Part shown: piece after piece, positions 46,965 to 56,015 of the stretch
Numbering within the stretch: position 1 is the stretch's first letter
Layout of the letters: the number at the start of each line of letters is the position of its first letter
Source of the DNA: Dactylonectria macrodidyma
Lineage: Eukaryota > Ascomycota > Sordariomycetes > Hypocreales > Nectriaceae
Direction: 5' to 3'
Assembly: GCA_020744425.1 (NCBI GenBank)
Contig: JAGMUV010000016.1
Location: 62,001 to 126,000 of the forward strand
DNA length: 64,000 nucleotides
The notes under the pieces: generated by a model
Told to the model about the DNA's origin: nothing
Seen by the model: the letters and a program-made list of their open reading frames with translations, nothing else
Database searches by the model: none
Program-made: the position numbers and the translations under genes

Positions 46965-48833
46965 TCATTCCAACACAATGCTCTGTACGCCTGTCAAACT
47001 CGCTTCAATAGCGTCCATGACGACCTTGTACTCTGATAAGCCCAATTCTTCCAACTCTATCACCCTATATCCACCATAGCAGCGTGACACTCTGCCCGGC
47101 AACAGAATAGCGAGTCCAACAAGGACATACCCCCCTCCCTCTCGTTTCCTCAAGGCGTGGATGCCCGTCCCCCCATGGATGGCCCAGAGCTCGTCCCCGC
47201 TCTGCACTAAGCCCGTAGTATCAAAGTCATGGCCCATCGCTTGGAATACCCCGTTGGGGGTCTCGTCACCGAGGGTGGCGAGGTGGACCCCTTGGACGCA
47301 AAGAGCCTTACCAGCGAGGCGGTGGCGCTCCGCTGAGGGAATCTTCCACGGCGAGTGCTGACAAGGGATCCAAGGTGCTGGCAGTGTCCAGTCTGGTGCC
47401 CACGAGGGCAGATTTTCGTCGAAGAAAGCATCTACCTCCCTGGTTGTGGCGGCGCGCCGAAGTAGCCTGAGGTCTCCGTGTTCTATAAACTTCTCGGCAA
47501 CGGCGGCGCAGACGTCCCAGATGGTGTTTGCGGGGCTGTAGTCGACGGTTACTCCGGACGTGATGCTTGATAGGCCGGTGAAGGCGTAGAGCATGTCCCG
47601 GGGGTCGGTAGCCTGAAACCCGGAGCTCGAGGCCGTTGCGAGCAGGTGGAGAAAGTCGGGAGTCAATGGGAAAATATAGCGGTTTGTTCGTCGTTCATCG
47701 AACAACATGGGAAGTTTATACGACGTTTCAGACTGGCGGCAGTGCATTGCCGACTTCTTGAGCAACTCAACGCTATGGGCGATTCTTTCGCTGTGTGGCG
47801 ACTTAGACCTAAGCTCGAAGCGTGCGGCGGATTCTTCGTTCGTTGTATTCCAGTTTCGGAACTGGAGAAACGGCGCTAGGTCGTTAAGTTCTAGACACTG
47901 TGACCCGCATACGAAGTGAATATTATCTGAGACAAGGAATTCTTGGAAAACCTAGTTAACCAATTTGCGTATTAGCCTGATGAAGAAGCCCGTCTTAAGA
48001 CCATGAGGGGTTGAGTAAAAGCTCACCCACGCTCGAGTCCACCATTTCGCGTCGCAAACACGATCGACAAAGTTGAGAAGTTGAGCCAAGGCACCACAAA
48101 CAGGATGTTTGGGATGTTCGTAAATCCAATCCAGAAAGATTTCTGAATAGCCATTTCGGGAGCCTGTCACGGCATAGCAGTGCGATTCCTCCTGCAGCCG
48201 GGCTTCTAAATGGTTGAGAGCAAGCCGCAGTGCCAAAACGCCAGCTTCGGCGTCAGGAATGGGAGCCCGCGGAGTGGAAAGCACAACGTACGTTTTCTCG
48301 GCGTTTTCGTATATCTTCCGCATGAAGCCGACTTGGTGGGATTTCTCCTGGAAATCGACTTGGTTGATACAAACCTGGTCTGCCCAGATCAGATTGCCGC
48401 TGCTTGAGCTTCTGTCATAGTGTTCCCTGAATCCCTCGAGGGCATGCTCCAGGTTAGCAAACGCGTTGAACCAGTAACCGTCTATCATGATCCGTCTCGT
48501 TTCCGTAGGCTTCCCGGCGCAGTAGGATAAGGCGGCATATTTTCGTTCTTTGAGCTCAAGCTTGTTCGCCTCAACCAGTTGGCAGCAGATGAAAGTGGAA
48601 GAATCTCTGCTGGTTTTGTCTAGGCTGAGGTCTGCGGCATCGGTGTCGCGCTCGAGCCATTTGGGAAATACAGATGCCAGCTCACCCAGTGTCAGTCTGA
48701 CTGGGTGCATACGTAGGAGCCGGATCTCGTGGTCTTCAGGGCTCAGTCGGTTATACTTCCGCCGACTATAAAACGACCCATTTTCGGGGGTCGTGAAGAT
48801 GTCTTTCTCGGGGGGAGCTTGTAACATGGCCAT
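46965..48833 (-). CDS. HET-domain protein (heterokaryon-incompatibility type)
   Basis: Exons 48833-48027 and 47951-46965 are separated by a 75-bp intron (GTGAGC...TTAACTAG), giving 597 residues. The frame is open for 27 codons upstream of the chosen ATG but without another ATG. The HET domain shows YAALSYCAGKP (usual YxALSYxWG), IWADQVCINQ, a QVGFMRKIYENAEKTYVVL block and WWTRAWVFQEF, spread over the intron. The C-terminal half carries the common fungal tail with DPRDMLYAFTGL, VDYS and PSWAPDW motifs. By family knowledge HET proteins trigger growth arrest or cell death after non-self recognition. No STAND/NACHT partner is adjacent. The gene lies between the two inverted pogo copies. The usual WG of the first motif is replaced by AG. 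Confidence 0.83.
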
Positions 48834-49014
48834 TGCCCGCCCGCTTGGTCGATGAGAGGTGTAGGGCAGTAGATCATACAGTCCAACTGGTGTGTCCGTG
48901 TTCACAAATGCCAAAAACTCACCAAAGCGAGGTGTCTACAGTGGATCAGGAAAGTTGTAGAGGATTGATGAATTTATCTGCTGTTGGGCCGAGGCTAGCC
49001 AGGCAAGATTGTCC

Positions 49015-49368
49015 CTAAAAAAGATGCGGTATTGCTGCTATTGAGCTGTGTAGCCCGGTAGAGGGGTCTGCGGCAGAAAGTAGATCTTTGTTGAGGCGGC
49101 TGAGCCGTCGCTCTCCGTAGACGAAGCGGGGATCGATGTCGGGGTAGATATGTTCGGTCTTCAGTTCGCGGACCAAAGTCGTCTATGCGGGCCATATGAC
49201 CTCCTCGGGAAGTAGGTGCTTCTCTTTTGCGATAAAGAAGTCGGACTCGTGGGTGATGAAGGCGGCGTACGAGAAGAGGAAGCCGGTAGCGGCCTTTGAA
49301 AGTCTTCGCGTGTACGTTTGTTCTGGGAGGCGGTGTGGGTTAGATTTTGGGACCGAGTACGGTCGCAT
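49015..49368 (-). pseudogene. DUF6601 protein remnant with in-frame TAG
   Basis: The minus frame reads AATGFLFSYAAFITHESDFF, then IAKEKHLLPEEVIWPA, then TAG at 49185-49183, then continues in frame with HIYPDIDPRFVYGERRLSRLNK. This is the C-terminal part of the fungal DUF6601 family, where tryptophan is expected at the stop (TGG to TAG). The N-terminal half is missing; a MITE lies just upstream at 49416. DUF6601 proteins are of unknown function and often sit near HET genes. Confidence 0.7.
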
Positions 49369-49415
49369 ACGGTCGCACCTTGCCCCAGAGGTGAAGGGGA
49401 CTACGGAGGACGATA

Positions 49416-49622
49416 GGGGTCACTGTTGCAAAACCCCGTTTTGGGTTTAGGTGCTCTTCCCCTTAGTCATCGTTGCTGTGACCATAAACTCTGTAGCGTC
49501 CAAAAAATCAAGAAACGTGGGCTGAGGTACAAAGGGCAGTGTACTGCGGGGCCTTGGGGATATTCCGCTAACCCAATTTGGCCCCTTCGCGGCGAATTTC
49601 GGGGTTTTGCAACAGCGACCCC
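49416..49622. mobile_element. 207-bp MITE
   Basis: Arms 49416-49437 and 49601-49622 are reverse complements with one mismatch (GGGGTCACTGTTGC / GCAACAGCGACCCC at the outer parts), flanked by TA at 49414-49415 and 49623-49624. The body is noncoding. It separates the DUF6601 remnant from piggyBac gene 2. Confidence 0.85.
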
Positions 49623-49715
49623 TATCTCCTGAGTGCGCAAACACCTCCAACCAGGTCACGACGAGGGGTTCGATCCAATCAGAAGGCGCCAAAAAAAGGG
49701 TACATAATTCCTCTG

Positions 49716-51724
49716 CTAAATTAGGTGGTGATAGAAGTCCCAACAATGCTTCGTATTACAAATCGCAACATCACAAATACGGCATCCGTGAGAGGTCTGA
49801 CTCCGCACATCCGGCCTCTTCATCTTCTTCTTTTCCTCATTGCCGCTGACCTCCGTAAGAGGGCTCCATTCCGGGGCTCTTACTCTTAGCTGCCCCTGCC
49901 GACAGCCCTGACAGGCTAGGCAGTCTGACTTTACCTTGCGGTTGACATGATTGATCTTGCGATCGATGTGTTCCCTCTGTAATTCGGGTTGTTGTAGATC
50001 ACGCTCGTCTCCGGCTCGGTAATGCCTCCTTGCTTGACTGTTATGGCCGTAGGTATTAAATAATTCGTTATAAATGCACTCTCGCCACTCCCTTTGATTC
50101 GTATATCTCTTCCAATTTGGCTGCGGTCCGTGAAGTTGAGCAATATAGCTGTTAACGAGGGCCACGTCAAGGAGGAAAGTCCATGCAAGTGCCTGCCACG
50201 CACCACGGCGTAGGGGATGATCGTACTTATAATATGACCTCAATTGGTCACCACGGTCAACGTGATTCTTTTGGTCGTTATAAGTAGCAGCCACTGTCGG
50301 TATGTTGATCTCTTTGGTAGCTTCGTTACCAAAAAAACGCCGTATTGGCTTGGCTTCTGACTTCCGTGATGACGGCTTCTTCCTCTGCCGGACGACACGC
50401 TCATCGTCGGCGCCGGTAAACACGGTAGTTAAAAATAACACAAGCTTGTTGTCTTTCCAGGCGATTTGGTTGACCTATAGATATAGAACGAAGACGAATT
50501 AGTAGGGATTTCTCAGCTAAAAGTGTCTGAAGCTAGTACCTGGTTGTCAGGGGTTGGGATCGCCTTGACGGTATTGAATTCGTACATTTTTTTGACCTTG
50601 CCGTCATTATTCTTATCATCCACTAGTTCCTGGTTGATGCCGCTATTTGTACGAGCCGTGCCTGTGGCACCGAAGCCGTGGCTGCGGAGGTTGCGGAAGA
50701 GGGGAGACGATGAGAAAAGGTTATCCACAAATACGTGATATCTCGCTTCTGGCAGCACATTTGTAAGGGCAACGACGACAGCTTGAGTCGAATTCGGTGT
50801 GAAAGACTTGTCTTCTGTACTAGGGGCTTTGGCTGTGACTTTTCTTCGCTTGCTTGGCCGACCTCGTGATGATGACTTCTGCGTTGAAATTTCATCGCCA
50901 ACGGCACCATGCGGTTTCTCCTTGACGTGCCAAATCCACCGAAAAAAGAAGCCGCATTGGGCGATAACCCATATCTTGAAGCCCACGGGGTCAGGCTTGC
51001 TTTTGATAACCGTTATGTCGTCGCTTTTGCCGGTATAACAGATCATACACTCATCGACGGCAAGGTGAGACCCGGGCCGGAATATCTGCATGGATACGGC
51101 TTGCATATGGTCAGACCACTCTTCAACGCATTGGAATACCTTCGGAATAGGTACAGTTTCGTCAAATTTGGTGTGGTCAAAGGGACGAAGGTGCCTGTGG
51201 ATAAGCTGAAATTTGTTGTATGAGATCAACTTGATAAATGAGTGCGCAGGACGTTGATCACCGGGCTTGGGGGGTTTCCAATAGCCTCGTATCGTCTTTT
51301 CTTTATGCACACCCATATAAATTAGCGCACCAATGGTCGTTAACACCTCTGAGACCGTTGTTCCTTCCCATTTGTGTAGTTTTGAAGTCCGCTCCATCGG
51401 GGTATTCCAGCTGTCAATAACGCCGTTTTCTTTGAGCCACGTGATCCAGGAATTTGTGTAAGATACCCATTTCTCAACGAGTGATATGGGTAGAAAGAGC
51501 TGGAATAGTTGTAGAGGCGTTGGAGGCAGTGTGTTAATGTGAAAAGGGCGTGTTTCTACGTGGAAAGGCTCGAAGTTGGTGCCTCGATCATTTTCAGCCG
51601 GAAAATCAACGGCGCGCGTAGGGTCATTTGGCCACAGGCGGCGACTGTGCTCCTCCCTGATAAAGCTCCTGTCATCATAGGGGTTGATGACCCGTATCTC
51701 TTCTAGAATCGGAGGGGAAGTCAT
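49716..51724 (-). CDS. piggyBac-like DDD transposase, family 2
   Basis: Exons 51724-50540 and 50474-49716, joined over a 65-bp intron at the same protein position as in piggyBac gene 1, give 647 residues from ATG 51724. Aspartates lie in LAVDECMICYTG, HVFVDNLFSSS and VDRGDQLR, and the C-terminal finger is CLACQG...CRICDVAIC...CWDFYH. It lacks the acidic GSDE expansion of gene 1 and is clearly diverged from it. The frame is intact, but matching terminal repeats were not found; pogo copy 2 begins 49 bp upstream of the start codon and probably separates the gene from its own 5' terminus. Confidence 0.85.
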
Positions 51725-51773
51725 TGATGAAATCAAAATAATTTGATGATGTTTAAGGTGGGAAATAGCATTA

Positions 51774-53632
51774 ACGTACATGATAAGCATGCGGATCAAA
51801 CAAGCATGCGGATCAAAAATCCCTCAACCTACAACATTTCTATTTGATTAATTATTCCTCAACCACCCAGCATGCCGCGGGCGAATATAGAGGCTAAGGT
51901 GCTTCTTGCACTTCAGGCCTACCAAAATAACCGAGAATTAAGTCTTCGACGCGCTGCAAAGGTCTATGAAATCCCTTATACTACTCTCTACCGCCGACAG
52001 CATGGCATATCCGCGCGTTGCGATTGGATCCCTAAATCACGCAAACTATCTGATCTAGAGGAACAGATCATTATTCAGTTCATTCTCGACCTAGATTCGC
52101 GAGGATTTCCCCCGCGACTGCGTGGTGTTGAAGAAATGGCCAACCGATTGCTCGCCGACCGCGACGCGTTACCTGTCGGCAAGCGCTGGGCTTCTAACTT
52201 CGTCAAGCGACACGAAGAGCTCAAGACGCGTTTTTTTCGTAAATACGACTATCAGAGAGCCAAATGCGAAGATCCGACTATTATTCGCAACTGGTTTAGG
52301 CTCGTGGAGAACACAATCGCGAAGTACGGCATCCGATTAGATGATATCTACAACTTTGACGAGACTGGCTTTCTGATGGGCATGATTGCAAGCGGAATGG
52401 TCGTCACAGGTTCAGAAAGGCGTGGAAGACCAAAATCAGTGCAGCCTGGAAGCCGGGAATGGATTACTGTCATTCAGGCGATCAATGCGGAAGGCCGAGC
52501 GATCCAGCCGTTTATCATAGGTGCAGGCCAATATCACCTCGCCAACTGGTACCGAGAAAGCAACCTCCCGGGCGATTGGGCTATTGCAACGTCTCGAAAT
52601 GGCTGGACCGATAACGAGATAGGTCTTGAGTGGCTAAAGCACTTTGACCGGTGTACAACCAACCGATCAACTGGTCCCTATCGTCTTTTAATCCTCGATG
52701 GGCACGAAAGTCACCACTCAGCCGACTTTGAGATATATTGCGAGGAGAACAAGATCATTACGCTTTGTATGCCGCCTCATTCTTCTCATCTGCTTCAGCC
52801 TCTTGACGTCGGGTGCTTTGGGCTGCTCAAGAAGGCTTATGGTCGAGAAATAGAGCATCTGATCAGATGCTCTATAACCCACGTTTCGAAGACCGAGTTC
52901 TTTCCGGCCTTTTACGCCGCATTTCAAGCCACTATGACAGAAAGAAATATCAAGGCAGCCTTTAGAGGAGCCGGGCTTGTTCCTCTTGACCCGGAAAGTG
53001 TAGTCTCGAAGCTTGATGTGCAGCTACGGACTCCAACGCCGGTTGAGGAGGAGGCTAGCGCCTCTGCCCCTTGGGTTTCAAAGACCCCAAAGACCGTCCT
53101 TGAGGCCAGGTCTCAGTCTGAATACCTTGAAAGACGAATCAGAAGGCATCAAAGTAGCTCTCCAGAGTCAATTCTAGGAGCACTAAAGTCTCTTTCTAAG
53201 GGAACTAAGGCAATGATGCATGAGAATGCCTTATTGAGGGCTGAGAACCGCGACCTTCGACAGGCAAATGAGATACTAAGCCGGCGCCGTAGGGCAAAAA
53301 GGACCCGCCTACAGAAAAGAGGGGTGATGACAGTAGATGAAGGAAGGGAAGCAATTGATCGGATGGATGTTAATGCGCAGGTAGTGGCTGAATCGTCGAA
53401 AAGTGGTGGTCAAGGAGGGTCAGCGCGACCGAAGGAAAGGCGCTGTGGAGTGTGCGGCAAGCCCGGACATAATGCAAGGACGTGTAGGTAGTTATTGGGA
53501 TATATTGGGAAGAGTATAGTGATTGATTTTAATTGATTAGATGGTTTGTTGTGTTTTTATAGCGATTTCTATTTCGAAGGTTATGATTTTTGATCCGCAT
53601 GCTTGTTTGATCCGCATGCTTATCATGTACGT
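51774..53632 (+). mobile_element. pogo element, copy 2 (1,859 bp)
   Basis: It has the same TIRs and length as copy 1, in opposite orientation, flanked by TA at 51772-51773 and 53633-53634. It sits between the 5' end of piggyBac gene 2 and the 3' end of an integrase-core gene fragment. Confidence 0.95.
51872..53491 (+). CDS. pogo/Fot1-like transposase, copy 2 (539 aa)
   Basis: The protein is identical in all 539 residues to copy 1, with the same HTH, DDE_1 aspartates and CCHC knuckle. Identity with copy 1 means transposition was recent on the scale of this region's decay. Confidence 0.93.
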   Translation: MPRANIEAKVLLALQAYQNNRELSLRRAAKVYEIPYTTLYRRQHGISARCDWIPKSRKLSDLEEQIIIQFILDLDSRGFPPRLRGVEEMANRLLADRDALPVGKRWASNFVKRHEELKTRFFRKYDYQRAKCEDPTIIRNWFRLVENTIAKYGIRLDDIYNFDETGFLMGMIASGMVVTGSERRGRPKSVQPGSREWITVIQAINAEGRAIQPFIIGAGQYHLANWYRESNLPGDWAIATSRNGWTDNEIGLEWLKHFDRCTTNRSTGPYRLLILDGHESHHSADFEIYCEENKIITLCMPPHSSHLLQPLDVGCFGLLKKAYGREIEHLIRCSITHVSKTEFFPAFYAAFQATMTERNIKAAFRGAGLVPLDPESVVSKLDVQLRTPTPVEEEASASAPWVSKTPKTVLEARSQSEYLERRIRRHQSSSPESILGALKSLSKGTKAMMHENALLRAENRDLRQANEILSRRRRAKRTRLQKRGVMTVDEGREAIDRMDVNAQVVAESSKSGGQGGSARPKERRCGVCGKPGHNARTCR

Positions 53633-53636
53633 TACG

Positions 53637-54634
53637 TTATATCAAGATAGTAATAATAAAGCTTACTCTCCAAGAGCCACATCTAGCTTGATAAAGCCGG
53701 TGCCACCAGCTCTCGATCCGCGTATTATGAACACTCCTCCCAAAGTACCAACAATCGCGGAATTCGATAGGGATAAGCTGTGACCCGACCTTCTTCTTCC
53801 GAATCCCGGAGAGATAGAAGTGGATGCCGCAGATTAAAGAGGTTTCGCCTCCATGGTCTGACCTTAAGGCTTTTGGCATCATCCCACGCTGGGTCAAGAC
53901 ATTAAGATACTGAACGGCCACGTTCCAGCTCGTACTAGCAGAAAATCCGCAGTAAAACCAGGTAATATACCGAGAATAGGCATCGATCCCGGCATAGATC
54001 TCGAAACCCCATTGCTTCAGCTTATCATACCCGTCAATAGACCAAACCCAGTCTGGGCCCGCGACTTTAAAATCCCGGCGATGGTATCGTGCCTTTCCCC
54101 ATCGCTCAGTAACAGACTCGGGGCAAAGTCCCTATACGTAGAATAGAGAGCATCGCGGCTGATCGTATGATGCTGCTGGCGCATGTACGTATAAAGATAA
54201 CCACGACCATAGTTCTGGATCACCGTAGATATCCGTGATTGCTCCTCAAAAAATGATCGGGCACGATCTTTGGCGATTTGTAGCTGTTCAGGGTCTTGTC
54301 GTCTAAACATGCCGTGTTCTTTTCGAATCTTCCGTAGGCCGGCTATACTGATAGTATAACCTTCGTCTTGCAGGCGACGGAGGATAAGCTTATCCTTTAA
54401 GCAATCTTGGAAGAACATCTGCTTGATACGGTCGCGTAGAGCTGGTGATGTTGTTGTTTTAACTTGACGAGAGAGCCCCCATTCCTTGAGGTTTCGGTAG
54501 AGCGTTGAGCGACCAATGTCAATGCCATAGTCGGACGAAAGAGACTCGATAATAGACTGAATTGTTAAATCGTCCTCGTATAGGATTGTAATCTCCTGAC
54601 GAAGGTGGGAAATATTAATAACTGGTCGAGGCAT
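53637..54634 (-). pseudogene. Integrase-core (rve-like) transposase, frameshifted and truncated
   Basis: From ATG 54634: an HTH region (DLTIQSIIESLSSDYGIDIG...STLYRNLKEWGL), then a helical linker. A one-base change in a C run near 54117 shifts the frame; the other frame continues WSIDGYDKL, GIDAYSRYI, LRSDHGGE and HNTRIESWW, supplying a D-D-E triad of the retroviral-integrase type found in animal and fungal integrase-core transposon proteins. Translation runs off at WR followed by GTAAGC, a plausible splice donor, and pogo copy 2 starts 25 bp later, so the 3' exon is lost or displaced. No element ends were identified. Confidence 0.68.
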
Positions 54635-55759
54635 TTTTGTAACGGTTCCAACTGAGTATATTGACAACGAGCTGGGCGATTACAACGAGTATCCTAAAGC
54701 TACGGAAGAAGAGAAGAAAAGAAGGAAAAGGGGGAAATGAAGAGAGCTCCTATTGTTGGAAGTGGCCCGGAATGAGGGGTGCCGAGATTTCAAGGGTGAG
54801 ATTCAATGCCGCAAGGCATTCCCGCCCCCCGCCCCCTGATAATTATATGTCACAACTATCATCAGACTCTAGGATCATGTTTGCTTTTTTGTGCCCTCAT
54901 GACAGGCCACAGGCTCGAGCCCCTAAAGGCTCGGATCCCTGACTTAGGTCACGAGACCGTCTTTTCCTTCATGTATACAAGGGCTGATTTAGGCCCTTCA
55001 AATAGCTAGAAATCAAGAGCTTCTATTCACATCACAATGCACCCTTCCTATCCGATGCAACATTATACCAAAATTCCTATGCAACTAGGGGAATGTAGGA
55101 GTACAAATACCCCTACTCAATCCCTCGGTTAGAAGCCTTCCTCCGTAGCTCAATGATATCTCTTCTGCCCACGCCCTTAGTTGCACAACTCGTCTTTTGA
55201 GACCTGTCGCTCTCGAGCGTGTGTGTGTCTTCGGTGCCGGCGTTGATTGGTTAGTCGAGAGTTCAAGCCGAGACCCCTACGGGCTGGGCCCGATCAGGCC
55301 TCGGCAAGAGTCCCAACTGTTGCCCAGCCAACTATCGAGATCAACGCAGACTTCTTTTTGTCAGGCTGGAAGAATTCCAGCCCTGCGTTCCGCTCTCCTT
55401 TTCCTTAGGATTAGTTCACTCGTAGTACTCGCCATAGTTTGTTGCAAGTACACACACTTTGGACCGTTACAATAGGCGAATTGTCATCGGCGGCGAGGGA
55501 CTTAAATGTCGAAACATCCTCGCCCTTGACCTTGGAATCGACGGTCGTCGCCATTGTATGAGCTCGATCGGGTTCGGTCGTGCTCTATGGGGCGCGTTTG
55601 GGTTCGTACGTATCCGGATAGGGTAGTTTTCTGCACGGACCTGTCGATATAAGGTTAGCGTCCTGCACAGAAAATATGTCAACGTAGAGGAAAAATGGGC
55701 AAAAGGCGCATTTGACTATAGCTTTCGCGATAGTTTTTGTACAGAGAAAACTATATCGC
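54635..55759. other. Spacer before the chromovirus
   Basis: No gene recognised. Purine-rich near 54700, otherwise unremarkable. A segment near 55235 with a GAGTTCAAGCC box was examined for a tRNA-derived SINE and not accepted. Confidence 0.45.
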
Positions 55760-55764
55760 ATGCT

Positions 55765-55959
55765 TGTCACGGGCCAGATGAGATCAACTCAAGAGGTAAT
55801 GCCACTGTATTGCGAGAATACTACGATGAAGAGGAAAGAGAGAAAGCGGGCAGGCGCGTGGACGCGTAGACGCGTTGATAGTCCCTGTGACCTGCCCCGT
55901 GCGTCCTAGTTACGTATCGACCCCACCCTGGGTCCAGCACTCCAGACGCTCCCGTCACA
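55765..55959 (-). repeat. 3' LTR of the chromovirus
   Basis: It begins TGTCACGGGC and ends GTCACA on the plus strand, identical to 61866-62060. It contains ATACTACGAT, the complement of the primer-binding site. Confidence 0.95.
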
Positions 55960-55973
55960 TCACCCCCCTCTTC
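55960..55973 (-). other. Polypurine tract of the chromovirus
   Basis: On the coding strand AAGAGGGGGGTGA directly precedes the 3' LTR, the expected place for plus-strand priming. Confidence 0.8.
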
Positions 55974-56015
55974 AAGGCGCTCAAAACGGCCGCGTGAGCG
56001 CAAGTTGTCAAATTC

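Noticed and set aside
51725..51773. Short similarity of the translated piggyBac 5' leader (NAISHLKHH) to the integrase gene start (INISHLRQE)
   Set aside because: Eight or nine residues in a leader are too few; probably chance.
55230..55290. Possible tRNA-derived sequence (GAGTTCAAGCC resembling a B-box)
   Set aside because: No matching A-box at the right distance and no cloverleaf.
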